Shown: in pieces, positions 1 to 11,345 of the stretch | How the letters are laid out: each line of letters begins with the position of its first letter | Position numbering within the stretch: position 1 is the stretch's first letter | Assembly: GCA_030544215.1 (NCBI GenBank) | Contig: JARZZO010000014.1 | Span: 39,151,734-39,215,733 of the forward strand | Source of the DNA: Zantedeschia hybrid cultivar | Lineage: Eukaryota; Streptophyta; Magnoliopsida; Alismatales; Araceae | Direction: 5' to 3' | DNA: 64,000 bases | Notes under the pieces: model-generated | What the model was told of the DNA's origin: nothing | Databases searched by the model: none | What the model saw: the letters and a program-made list of their open reading frames with translations, nothing else | Program-made: the position numbers and the translations under genes

Positions 1-158
1 TATCAAAGTGTTTAGCATTTTTTATATTTTTTGTGAAAGGAGTTTTAAGCTTTTATTTAAGTTTTTGACTTATATAAAGTATTAAGTTTTTATGTAAATT
101 TTTGGATTTAATTTGGAGGGAAATTAAGGTCAAAAAGGCCAAATTTGGGATTTCAGGG

Positions 159-2300
159 TTGAATCTGCGCTGGGTAGCGCAGACTCATTTGTCACCAATG
201 TGTTTTTAGTTGTTTTTTACATTTTTTCAAGAACAACTTGGTGTTTTTATTTGATATTCTGATAGATAAGAATAAACTTGATTTTTAGAGAGTTTTAGAT
301 CATTTTTGGTGGTCGGGAAGTTGATTTTTTTTTTTTGTGAATTTCAGCGTTGAGTCTGCGCCAAGATGCGCAGACTCAAGTCTAAACTTTGGATTTTTTG
401 TTTGTGAGTTATTTTATTGGATTTTTGGTGGGATAACTTGATTTTATGTTTTGTTTGATGATTATTTATAGATTTGGAGCTGCGGGCATGATTCGGGGGC
501 CAAGAGATGAGGTTTTGGCCTTGAGATTGATGCGCAGACTCAAGTTTAAAGAGGATTTTGAGCAAGATTCTTGAAAAGATGGAACCTCCTGAGGTTGAGG
601 GGAATTTCAAGACTTTCAAAGAGCTAGGGAGCTTCAAAGATCAAGGAGACAAGAAAAAATGGGCTTGAGTTTGCGCAAGGGGTGCGCAGACTCAGCTGAA
701 CTTGTGATTTTTTGTTTATTTTTAAGGGATTTGGATCCTTTTTGTAAATGGATGTTTATTTAAAAGACATGGAGTGTTTAATATATGATTATGAGTGATT
801 TGAGCAATTTGATTTATTGTTTAGTTGATTTTTTTCATTTGAAATGAGTTTATGAAAGATGTGCAGACTCAACTTAAGTTTGAAATTTTTGTACTTATTT
901 AAAGTAGAAGATGGCTATCTTAAACTCTTTTTTGAATGAATTAACTTTAATTATCTGAGTTATTTGAACCATAAATGAGGTTATCAGTCCATGTAAGGCT
1001 TCTTTGACAATTTTGAGTTGAGTCTGCGGAAGGGTGTGCAGACTCAGAACAGTGGCGCAGACTCAAGTTTGAAATTTGATTTTTGAATTTCCTGCACAGT
1101 TCAAGCTGCAATTAAATCCATCAAGGGGTTAGTTTCAACCATTAAAGTTAGAATATGAATTCCGGGGTCGAGAAAAACAGATTGTACCCATTCCCAATTG
1201 AATTTCTATGGTTATAGGTGCGCAGACTCAAAATCTGAGCATAATTTCAGGTTTATACCTCTTTCAACTTGAAGTGATCCAAGAATCACCACAAATTTGG
1301 GGAGGATGACACTGAGTAATCTCAGAAATTGAGTATGGCTACATGAGGCCTTTTCAAGGAGTGGTTCTTATGTGGATTTCTTCAAATGACATGATTTCTT
1401 CATATTTATCTCATTCTTCTTAGATCACTTTATAAAGCATTAAAAGTGCTCAATATAGTGATTCCAAGTTGAATTTCAACCTTTCACTAGGAAAACCCAA
1501 TGAAAAGGTTTAAGATCTTCATGAAGGGTCATGGCATGAAGGGACCCAAAGGACCAACTCCCTTAAAGGGATATGTAATGGCTAATGGACCATAGGGATG
1601 GCTATAAACGGAGGTGTGCCGAGCATCCAACCACTCACCCAATGGGTGCCCTTAATGCCTTCAAGATGTAAGAAAAACCTACAAGGAGTAATCCAAAACA
1701 TCTCTACATTTGGGGAGCAAGGAACTCCACCAATTTCCCTAGAGGATCACATGTAGCCATGAACTATAGAGGTGGCTATAAAGGGGGGCGTGCCGATCAT
1801 CCAACCACTCACCCAAAGGGTGCCCTTAATGCCTTCAAAATGAAAGGGTTATCCATAGGACATCACCCATTCCATTTCTACATTTGGGGAGCAAGGAACT
1901 CCACCAACCCATTGGGACTTTGGGACATATCATCTAAATGAACCCATAGAAATGGGAACACAAGAATGATGTTCTTTGTGTGAGGGCCCTTGATGGGTTA
2001 CCCAACATGAGATTTTTGGCACCCTTAGATTGGGACATCTTTGGAAAACATCGGAAAACATTTAAAATCTTAAAACATATAGCAAAACTTTGGTTTGAAA
2101 CATTAAGGGCTTAAACAACCCAAAGTCCAAGCCATTTAGGACCTTCATTGGACCTCAAAGGGGCAGCCCTAGGTCCAAGGAACATTTGGACAACTTGGGG
2201 GAGGATCAAAGAATCACCTCAAGTCCAAAAAACGACTTGAAAGAGGCGCAGACTCAAAACCTGCAACTGGCGCAGAGTCTGCGCAGGGAGGCGCAGACTC
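159..2300. repeat. Dispersed GCGCAGACTCA hairpin family
   Basis: The 11-mer GCGCAGACTCA, or a one-base variant, occurs about ten times: near 177, 368, 532, 684, 861, 1036, 1055, 1220, 2246 and 2290. Several copies are paired with an inverted copy across a short loop. Arms at 350-361 and 368-379 are a perfect 12-bp inverted repeat with a 6-nt loop. Arms at 2275-2284 and 2291-2300 are a perfect 10-bp repeat, also with a 6-nt loop. Those at 159-170/177-187 and 665-676/684-694 are imperfect. No coding frame spans the region. I infer non-coding DNA of a retroelement (LTR or leader), because similar hairpin series lie in LTRs elsewhere in this window, but no LTR ends were found here. Confidence 0.75.
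1599..1935 (+). repeat. 174-bp tandem duplication with two TATA boxes
   Basis: Two diverged copies lie head to tail. The box GGCTATAAA occurs with TATAAA at 1603-1608 and at 1777-1782, exactly 174 bp apart. The motif TCTACATTTGGGGAGCAAGG starts at 1703 and 1877, also 174 bp apart. The stretch around CATCCAACCACTCACCCAA is likewise repeated. A TATA-like box followed by a repeated block could be a duplicated LTR core promoter, but that is inference. No open frame of note is conserved between the copies. Confidence 0.7.
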
Positions 2301-2400
2301 AACACTGTAGCACCTGCAAACATAGAATCAGGCTGAAACCCGGATTTTTGGTGAAAAATGGGTTTAAATCTAACCCAAATGATAGAAAATAAAGTATAAA

Positions 2401-3754
2401 AGGTACAAAGCCCAAAATACTTATTTAAAATATATTTTAGATGCATTTCTTTAGGAAAATATCATGAAAACTTAAATATGAACATATGGAAAACTTAGGT
2501 ATATTTTTATCTTTTCCATGGATCTCTCCTTCTTGGCTCCATGTTAGAGGGTTTATACCCAAAGAAGCTCATCCTCAACTAGTGAGGGAACCTCCTTGAG
2601 AACCTCTAGGGCTTAAACCCTTAGCCATTAAAGGAAAAAATCCAAACAAAACCCATTTGGTTCCAACATGAAAACAGAAACTTAGATCTTAATAAATATG
2701 AAACTTGGGGGATTTCTCTTGATGTTTGGCCTTGGGGGGACATCATCCATGGAGGGTATATGCTCCTAAGGGTCATGGAAGGTCAAGCCACCTTGAAAAA
2801 ACCCCAAAACCAAAGACAAATAAATGAAACATCAGTTTTCAGGAAATCTGGATAGCAAAGCATATCTTGGATCATATATCCATATTTAGGGGGTTCTAAG
2901 GTTTGAGGAGACCATTTATATAAACTAGAAAGGCCTCTCTACCATCTCCATACGAAAAACACATGCCTTATGAAGGAAAAAATGCCATAAAAGCAAGATA
3001 ACCAGCAGATTCACAAAACAGACTCAGAAAATCTAAACATTGCATTTCATTACTTTCAATCATCATGGATGAACATCAAGGGGGAGATAGAAGTTTTTAT
3101 GAACATCAAAATGAAAGAAAACATTATAAAAAAGTAAGGAGACAGAAATAAACCTCTTCTTCACCCCCACTCTACCTTGGAGAGGGGATGAGAATGGAGA
3201 ATGACTCTTAAAGCCTACAATCTTGCTCTCTTCTTCTCTAGCACTCTTCCTTTCTTTCTCTCTTCTTTTCCAACTCTTTTTTCTCTCTTGGGATGTAGGA
3301 AATGGAGGGGAAGGAGGAAGGAGATGTGCTCCTCTAAGCTCTCTCACTTTTCTTCTTCTCTTTTCTCTTTTTTGGGATTTTTGTCTCCAACTTTTTCTTG
3401 TAGAAGATGGGGGTTCTTTTATAGATAAAGTTAGGTTATTTTTGGGAGGTAGATTAGACATCCATTAGCCTTAAATTAGGGATAAGAAATCCCTTTTAAG
3501 AGCCCTCCAATGAGGCCACAACACTTGGAGGATCATGATTGGTTTCTCCTTTTGCTTTTCACCTACCCTCTTCTAGAAGAATCTTGAGGGAGGGACCACT
3601 TGCTTTTCTTCTTATCCTCCTTTGGGCAGATTTGACTATGGGCTAAAGGGATAAGAATAGGCCATGGGGGGGACCATTTGGGCCCTTTTGAAGGCTGCCA
3701 CGAAATTGGGTTTTGGTCTTTACTTTTTGGGCCTAAATTGGCCTTATTGGGCTT
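2401..3754. other. No gene seen; pyrimidine-rich stretch
   Basis: AT-rich non-coding sequence. A pyrimidine-rich stretch at about 3215-3420 opens short frames in several phases, which are composition artefacts rather than genes. In the gypsy LTRs of this window a similarly purine/pyrimidine-skewed block lies between two sets of hairpins, so this could be the same part of a diverged LTR, but the ends cannot be placed. Confidence 0.4.
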
Positions 3755-4290
3755 CCTTTGTTTGAGATAATGGGCCTAGGCTTGCCCCCTTAGATTTCTT
3801 CATCATTTGGGCTGAAAATAACCTCTTTTTGACTTCTTTGGGCTTGCAAGAATGGGCATGACAGTTGTCCATTAACTTTTTTTCATTTGGGCCTTCTTTA
3901 AAAAATTGCTTGGACCTCCTTTGCTTGAGATAATGGGCCCGGTTGCACCATTGGATTTCTTCGTCATTGGGGCCCTAGAGTGACCCCTTTTTTATTCATT
4001 TGGCTTGCAAAATTGGGCTTAGCTGCTGCCCCTTAAATCTTCTTCATTTGGACTTTCTTGGACAATCTTTGCACAATTGTTTGGACCACTTTGCTTGAGA
4101 TAATGGGTCCGATTGTACCATTGGATTTCTTCATCGTTGGGGCCCTAGAGTGACCCCTTTTTTGATTCATTTGGCTTGAAAAATAGGCATGATTGTTGTC
4201 CACTAATTCTTCTTCACTTGGACTATCTTTAAGAAATTGTTTGGACCTTTCTTGCTTGAATTAATAGGCTCGGTTCTTCTTTTCAATTAT
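3755..4290 (+). repeat. Diverged ~168-bp tandem repeats
   Basis: A phrase near GAGATAATGGGCC recurs at about 3764, 3928 and 4098, with a weaker fourth copy near 4258. Each is followed by a GGATTTCTTC-like and then a GGCCCTAGAGTGACCCC-like block. The spacing is about 164-170 bp. The copies have diverged by many substitutions. The repeat directly precedes the LTR-like segment at 4370 and may belong to the same element. Confidence 0.65.
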
Positions 4291-4369
4291 CTTTGATTTG
4301 AGCCTTCTTTGTTGATCTTTAGGTTCTTCTTCTTGTTCATTTTTTTAGTGACAACAACAATTTAAGCTC

Positions 4370-5543
4370 AGGTGCCAGAGGGCAGTTCGGTTTTCGGGCG
4401 TTAAATGGCATCGAGACCAGGTGACGCCATTTAAATGGTATCGACCATGGACGACGCGATTCAGGCTCAGTTCCCTCCTATCCCGAGGCCGATTTCTATG
4501 GGAACCAGTTTCGAGGTCTTGAATGACATCAGCTACGGGCGACGCGATTCAAGACAGAACCCCATTAATCCCTGCAATTAACATGTATGTATATTGTTAA
4601 ATAATCATGTTAAAAGCATGCTTGAAATCGTACATTAGGGGCAGGGATCCTTGTGACTAGATCGCATTGTGTTATGCCTTATGCGATCGTGGACCTAGAG
4701 TGACAGTTGTTAGCGCTTGACACCCTGTGTCGGTATGGGAGTGATGCAGTGTCGGTGTGGGAGTGACAAGGTGACGTCTAGTAGGTGATGGTCACCTGGT
4801 GTACCCCAGGGTAATATCTAGTACCGATGTGGGAGTGGTACACTTCGGAGTATCACTCGTAGCTAGGAGGAAGCATAACCACCTAGAGCTAGACAAGCCG
4901 GAGTAGCCAGTGAACTATCTGAGGGGTTGCTGTTCCGTCCCAACGGGTCGGTGTTTTCCGCATTCGGTTGTGTGGTTTGTGTGTTTAGCCATAACGTTAG
5001 TTGTAAACTGTGCCTGTTGCATTTAGAAATGCATATATTTCTTATCTTGCCTTTGTGCTTATAGCTTCTCTACTTTTCTTATGCTTATTTGTCTATATCC
5101 CCGTTGTGTTACGATTGTGGGTGTATGTATGGGAGGTGGGGATCGAAGGATCCCTACTGAGTCTATTTTGGTGTGACTCACCTTCTACAGTTTTAGGTGA
5201 GGGTTCTTGGCAGGCGTAGAGGTTGTGGTGTGCTATCTCAGGTTACGCATCAGCAACCACTGTTCCGGGGTATGCCCTGATGTAGTTGTTCTTTCATTTT
5301 CAGACATGTATGCATAATTATTTCATTTAAGTTGGATTATATAATTATTTGCTGAGTCAAGTCGAATTGTAATACATTTTAATTCATGTACCTTCTTTAC
5401 AATTCGATGTTGTGTGATTTGTTTAACTTAGTTTATCATTTATTTTTCAGACTTATTTGAGATCCTAGTTTGGTTCTTAATTTTAATAATTCGGTACCCA
5501 CTTAGTAATCGGATCTCTGATTATAGGGTGACGAGTCGTTACA
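4370..5543 (+). mobile_element. Gypsy-type LTR fragment, + strand
   Basis: This is the reverse-complement relative of the gypsy LTRs at 8922-11257, 19901-22777 and 27463-30106. It ends with an equivalent of their terminal block: GGTACCCACTTAGTAATCGG, then GGGTGACGAGTCGTTACA, finishing in CA at 5543. It also shares the internal block around GGGTCGGTGTTTTCC, the CACCTGGTGTACCCCAGGG-like block, and GTCG hairpin modules at about 4400-4560. The left end cannot be found; no TG with a matching TSD was seen, and no primer-binding site follows 5543. It is therefore a truncated or old solo LTR. Confidence 0.65.
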
Positions 5544-6339
5544 TCGTTACTGAAAGTGGGTGTCCCGCCCACAGCTGCCACATGGCAATGACCCACCGTG
5601 CCTCGCTTCGTGTGCTACCACGCGGCAGACGGCCGTGCTTGTCCAGCCAGCCAACTACTGTGACCTAGTGCGCTAGCACCCGCTTGTTCTGCTGCGTTGC
5701 TTTGTGCGCTCACAATGCCCAACCTGCCAACTGCCTCGGCGCACTGCGCGCCCACATGCTGTTGTCACTTGCAAAGCCCTGTTGCTGTGAGTGTTTAACG
5801 ACGTACATCGTGCGCATATCATCTATCCTTCCATCTCTAGGAATAGTGATGATGTAGTCATCATCCTCAAACACACTCCATAAATCAAGGTCAAGACTCT
5901 TAAGGAAGTACTACATTATGCACTTCTAATTAGAGCAATCTTCATCATTGAACAATGAAGGTGGTTGATGGACTATCTTTCACCATAACCGTTAGACAGC
6001 CATCTCTCTCAGATTGTTAGATCTTTACAATGAGAGAAACCAACTCTGGTACCATTTGTTGCCTAGCTATGTAGAATGAATTGATTAACAAAGTTGAAAC
6101 ACACATTGAACATGTTAATCGTTTAGCGATAAGTACTTAATAGATTTTCCAGTTGAGTCTATAATCGATATGATCATAGATCTCCTGAATTCGACTAAAT
6201 CTAGAACTACGCATATAGTTAGTGAAACTAACATCATATAACATAAATAAATTCGACTATTAGTAGAAAATTAGGTAGTGCTTAATGCTAACATTTTCAT
6301 TGTTTGTTATCACCAAAAGATAGGAGTTAAATGATAAAC
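5544..6339. other. No gene seen
   Basis: GC-rich for about 250 bp (5550-5800), then AT-rich. Short frames here carry no recognisable domain. No RNA gene, LTR end or repeat could be supported. Confidence 0.4.
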
Positions 6340-6620
6340 CTATCGAGCCTCGCCTCACTGGGAAGGAGCTCCCTACCCTCAGATGGGACTATACTTTATC
6401 AATAGTACACCTGTTGAGCCTCATCTTGCAGGGAAGGAGCTCCCCACCCTCAGATGGGACTAAACTCAATCAATAATACCCCTGCCAAGCCTCGCCTTAC
6501 CTCATAGGGAAGGGACTATCCACCCTTAGATGGGACTAAATTCGATCGACAATACCCCTGTCGAGCCTCGTCTCATAGGGAAGAGGCTCCCTACCCTCAG
6601 ATGGGACTAAATTTGATCAG
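6340..6620 (+). repeat. Four-copy ~73-bp tandem repeat
   Basis: Four diverged head-to-tail copies begin near 6346, 6414, 6486 and 6562. Each has a GAGCCTCGCCTCA-like start, a GGGAAGGAGCTCC-like middle and the almost invariant CCCTCAGATGGGAC. A related fragment (AAGCGTCGCCTCACAGGG) lies alone near 7524. No coding frame is maintained across the copies. This resembles a non-coding tandem block of an old retroelement, but the family is not recognised. Confidence 0.7.
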
Positions 6621-8502
6621 CGGCATACCTCATATAAACTCCCCCATTCGAACAAAGTCATAATATCCTCTACATATGCGGACTTAGCCTAATTTGCTAA
6701 GCCAACTTAGCTTGGCCTATTTGGGGGAAGAAGGGGAAGGTACGTGGTGCATAAAATAACAAATGCTTATATATATAACTATGGTACAAATTTTCATATG
6801 GAAAGCAACAATATTGGTGCCTTTGAAAATCGATATAGAAGTCTCGACCAGATCGGACTAAAGATAGGATGGACTATGAAACTGGGAAAGCTATATATCC
6901 GACCTTTGTCAAAAACTAGGCCACTTTGCAGCTATGCCACTGGTGGCGCCTTCCTCGACCTCCACCACCGCCATCCATAGGCAGGGCGCATCTTGCCCAC
7001 GGGGTAGAGACCCCCTCCTGCCCTCTCGAAAGGTGGCCTTCGAGTCCAATGGGAGAAAAGGCGCCTAGCCAGGGACTGAAGCCCTGGCAGCGGGGCCAGG
7101 AATTTGCCAACCACCGAGTAGCCGGAATGCAGCACCGCGGTAGGACAACAACCTCCCTAGCTCTGTCAACCGATCGCCTGATCAACCCTATTACTTAAAA
7201 GGAACTATCAACAACTTCGGACAAAAAGGGCCACCCCGGACACCTCGCTTGATCTCAAGGGCCACAAGATTTTGATAGACCGACCAAAAACAGCCCGCCT
7301 AAAATTGCAAAGGGTAATCTAAGGCGGGATCCTAGTCCAAAAGCTTAAAAAGAACAAGCCTATGATGAAAATAGAGTAGGATGATGACAAAACACCCCTC
7401 TGCTGAGGCCACGTGAAAGATCTGAGCCTTAGAAGAAGAATAGGTGATCCCCTAGATTGAAGGAACGAAAACGTTATCGCTGGACCATGGTGACTCTTAA
7501 TCTGGCCTTGGAAAATCTCTCCAAGCGTCGCCTCACAGGGAGGGAACACTCCATTAAGTCCCTCTGGAAGAGAAAACTCTATGGGTGGCAACTCCTAGAG
7601 GTGGGTAGATTAAACTCTTCATGTTATTGAATGAGGAACATAGTGGCGAGACTTTCCCCTACCTAAAGAGGAAAAATTTGCCTCCCCCGAGGAAGATTTG
7701 AAGGGACTACTCAGAGATTCGTCTTATCCATGCAATTACGAGGGACGACGCAAAAAGCAGAAGATCGATAGAACCCATCGAGAAAGCCGGGTCAAGGCCT
7801 CATTGGTCATTAGGCCAGAGGTAGCGTACTTAACCCCATTTTTTTTCTTACAACCTGTAAAACTACCCTATAAGAACCTGGATCAACCCAGAAGACCCTG
7901 CGGTCGCATGGAGCTGGCCTAGAGTAACAAGACGCCTAAATTGGCTTTGACCAGTTAGGCAACAAATGAAGGACCGGACTGGTCCGATGGGACCGATAGC
8001 ATGGAGAATTCAACTCAAATTCTACAGTACCGTCGGAAATACCCCAACATGTGACGCGCCCTCATATCCATTCTCATTGATCAGTCGTCGAACTGCTAGC
8101 CCGCAGGCGCAACTGGACCCACTTGAACCGGATGTCCAGAGCCCTTATAAAAAGGATGGTCAAAATACATAATGAATATAATTTACATAGCATTTTGCAT
8201 TTCTCGACAAGTATAATCTGTTTTGCTATTCTAAGTAGTTATTTTATTCTAAGTAATGAAAAACTTGTCATTCTTAATTCTTGGGTTCAAGAATTCTTAT
8301 ATAACTTAAGTGACACAGTAAAGCCTTTTCTATTCTTTTAGTCATTGATTTTTGGATCGGATTTCACTCTCCACATGGTTGGGAACTAATGTGTGTATTA
8401 TATTAATATGTCAGAAGGTGTTGCGGGGTTAAAAGAAAAAAAAGAGAGGACGCGCAGGGGGAACCCTATTCCCCGCGCCAACTGGACCACACATGCCTAC
8501 AA
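6621..8502. other. No gene seen; probable decayed repeat
   Basis: Several frames of 60-110 codons exist on both strands and overlap one another, with no domain I recognise. Base composition switches between GC-rich (6940-7200) and mixed. The relic of the 73-bp tandem repeat near 7524 and the gag-like frame just to the right suggest that this is part of an old gypsy-related element, which is inference. Confidence 0.35.
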
Positions 8503-8921
8503 TCACTGTCCTCTCCACCGCACTGCCAACACACCACTTGGACCGTCATCTAAATCTTGCTTCCAATGACTTGTGAGCATTGAGAGAGATAGACCCGCAC
8601 GCTGCAGTGCACTCTTTGAGAGCTGCAACCCGACGAGCATTGAAGGGCCATACTGGAGGAGGGCGAGGGTGTGCACGTCCTCATATGGATGCTCCTCAAC
8701 CCACCGTTCAAGAGGAGGACCCTCAAAAAGGTCACAGAAACACGTTGGAAAGGGCCACTTTCCTTGTAGGACCCCTTTGGCCCAAAAGAAGAAGTCCTTC
8801 CACCCCGGTCGAGGAAAGCCGAGGCCCAGCTCTAGTAGCATGACATCTCTGGCCTCGACCTAAAAGAAGCTGTGCACATCCACAGCCGAGTAGTGCAGGG
8901 AGTGGAAGATTTGATGGAACA
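8503..8921 (-). pseudogene. Gag-like frame of an old gypsy-related element (part 1)
   Basis: The - strand frame contains FPRPGWKDFFFWAKG followed by a KWPFPTCF-like run. This resembles the conserved region of the plant 'putative gypsy type transposon' domain (Pfam PF04195 family), in which a GW-K-FFFV segment is typical. Upstream in the same direction the reading (F-H-x-I-F-H-S-L-H-Y) runs to the solo LTR and resumes beyond it at 11263, so the LTR split the frame. A stop lies between the two halves near 8862. The call rests on motif resemblance only; a profile search would be needed to confirm the family. Confidence 0.4.
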
Positions 8922-11257
8922 TGTAACGACCCGCCACCCTATAATCGGGGATCCGATTACTAAATGGGTACCGTATCATTAATTTGGAACCAAACCAGGA
9001 TCTAAGTAAGTCTGGGAAATAAATGATAAACTAAGCTAAACATTCACATCGCATTGAATTGAAAGGAAAATGCAGAAATTAAAAGTTATTACAATGCGAC
9101 TCGATACAGCAAATAATTACATACTCCAACAGAAGAGAATTAATTAAACATACATGTCAGAAATAAAATAACAACTACATCGGGGCATACCCCGAAACAA
9201 CAGCCGTCGGCGCTCAACACACAGCCGCACACTCCTCGCTAGGTCTGCCGGGAGTCCTCACCTAAAAACCGCAGGGATGAGTCTCAAAGACAAGACTCAG
9301 TAGGGATCCTTCGATCCCCACAGCCCACGCACACACCCACAAGTGAAGAATACAGCTGACGGTAAAGTAACAAGCACAGTGGTAATTACTATTCCTAGAT
9401 CTCAATGCGAATCACATGCAATCGAAATGTATTAAACATGCATAATTCTAAACCAGGCGACTAGGGAACCCACAACCGCCGTCTCGATAGAACACGCCAA
9501 CCACACAAACAACAGTGGGGAAAACATCGACCCGCTGAGACCAAGCAGTAACCCCTCGGATAGCACTCTAGCTACTCCGGCCCAACTGGCTCAGGTGGTT
9601 ACTCCTTCCCTCAGCATGAGTGACACTCCGAAAGTACCACACCCACACCGGTACTAGCTGACCCCGGGGTTCACCAGGTGACCCTCTCTCACTAGGCGTC
9701 ACCCCGCCCACGCCCCCACCGGCGCTGTGCTCCACCCACACCAACACAGGGTGATAAAGCGCTACAATTGTCACTCCAGGTCCACAGTAACACAAAACAC
9801 GGCACAGTACGATCCGGTCACGTGAAAAGCCCGCGATCGCACGACACACAACGCAGTGCCATCCGGTCATGAAGAATCCATCATTATCGAGTGCACTAAA
9901 GCATGCATTAACCAACTATCTAGCAGTATGAACACATTTTACTGGCATGAATTAGTGTAGTTCTGTCTTGAATCGCGTCGCCCAAGGCCGACGCCATTCA
10001 AGCTCCCTGTACTGGTTCATAAAACACCGGCCTCAGAATCTGGACCAGCGGTCGCCTTTTGAAAGGCATCAACATCCTCAGACGTCATTTAGCACAGAAA
10101 TCCAGGATTTGCAGAAAACATTAATCAGGGGATTTCTGCCTAAAAAGGCGTCATGGTTACCCGACACTTTTACGAATCGCGTCGCCCACCCATGACGTCT
10201 TTTAGTCCCAGAATCCCTAAACCGACAGAACCTTAGTAAAGCAATTCCTGTCTAAAAGGCGTCATGACGGCCCGACGCCCTTCAAAAAGACGTCGTCCAT
10301 GCACGACGTCTTTCAACCTCAGGAACCATATCTGTCATAAGCCCGATGGCTCTCCTTTTCATCCCCAAAAACCCCAAAATCACCCGAAACGGAGGAGAAA
10401 GAGAGGCAAACCCAAACATCACGAATCCATATTCATAGAAATCCCCCATTTCAACAAGAAGAGCTCCTAAGCATGCTTGTTCTACCCCCAAAACCATAGA
10501 TCTAAAACATGCTTCAAGAGGGAGAATCATGGTTTGAACATAGAACACTATGAGATTCGTCACCCTACCGGTTACTTGAACTCCTCCAAGCTTCAAGCCG
10601 TCCACCCGACTCGTCCCACGCCGCCGCCGGTACCGCCGTGGTCGTCCTTACTCTACCGTGACGTCGGCCGCCGTCCGAAGAGTAAAACGCCACAGTGGAA
10701 GTGGAGGTGGTAGTGGTGGGAGCTAGGTGGGTGATGGAGTGGAGGAAAGGATGAAGTGGTGGGAGGAAAAGAGGGAGGAGAAGGGGCTGCCGTCAGGATC
10801 GCCGGAAGGGAGGAGAGAAAGAGAGGAGGAAGAAAATGAGGGGAAAGGAGGGCTCGCGGGGTTAACCAGAGACTAGCTAAAACGCGTCGACATGGACAGA
10901 CGCCTATCAGGTGACGTGACGGCCGCTCTGACATGATTCTGAAATGCGTCGTTCTACACAGACGCCGTTCAGGAGACATGTCAGGGCCGTACTCTGACAA
11001 TTCCAGAGTCGCAGTCTGAAAGGCGTCGTCCCATGCGGACGCCGTTCAAACGACACGACAGGGCCGTATTCTCGCGGCCCAAAACCAGCCCACGTGGCAC
11101 CCACGTGACAGAACCTAAAATGCGTCTGCAACGGTGGACGCCGTTTAAACCGTGTTGAGCCCGCGAGACGCGAAACATCACAGAGTCTCTGCCCTACTGG
11201 AGTCTGAACTATAGGGTCCGACCCCGAAAACCGGATCCGAAAGCCTCAGTCCTTACA
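8922..11257 (-). mobile_element. Solo gypsy LTR with intact TSD
   Basis: 2336 bp, beginning TGTAACGACCCGCC and ending CAGTCCTTACA on the + strand, matching both ends of the LTRs of the complete gypsy element at 19901-30106. The perfect 5-bp duplication GAACA flanks it at 8917-8921 and 11258-11262. No internal domain lies between the ends, so this is a solo LTR, the usual product of recombination between the two LTRs of one element. By analogy with the complete element its transcriptional direction is the - strand. It carries GTCG hairpin modules (for example arms 9967-9980 and 9989-10002) and two units of the 111-bp repeat that is expanded in the other copies. Confidence 0.93.
9967..10313. 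repeat. GTCG hairpin modules and 111-bp repeat in the solo LTR
   Basis: Arms CTTGAATCGCGTCG (9967-9980) and CGACGCCATTCAAG (9989-10002) pair at 13 of 14 positions. Arms AAAGACGTCGT (10286-10296) and ACGACGTCTTT (10303-10313) pair perfectly across a 6-nt loop. The block GGCGTCATG starts at 10147 and again at 10258, a 111-bp offset identical to the unit length of the tandem arrays in the two LTRs of the complete gypsy element. Confidence 0.75.
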
Positions 11258-11345
11258 GAACATGTCGATTATCACACCGGGGTGGCGTAGGTACCGAATC
11301 AGTATGGCGAAGCCTAGGATTATCTTCTAGGAGTTCGGCATCACC
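11258..11345 (-). pseudogene. Gag-like frame of an old gypsy-related element (part 2)
   Basis: Reading the - strand, this segment gives FAILIRYLRHPGVIIDMF and continues into the part left of the solo LTR when the LTR and one TSD copy are ignored. Together the halves resemble the N-terminal part of the PF04195-type gag-like domain. A stop lies near the start, and a run of 12 and then 8 G residues at 11351-11371 breaks the upstream frame. No intact start codon can be assigned. Confidence 0.35.

Noticed and set aside
3063..3461. 132-codon - strand frame rich in Lys/Arg/Glu
   Set aside because: It lies in a pyrimidine-rich stretch with open frames on both strands and no domain; a composition artefact.
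4133..5543. Solo LTR starting at TCGT-TGGGG near 4137 with TSD TCGTT
   Set aside because: The pentamer after 5543 is TCGTT, but the upstream match lies in the ~168-bp tandem repeat, does not leave a proper TG start and does not match the start of the related LTRs.
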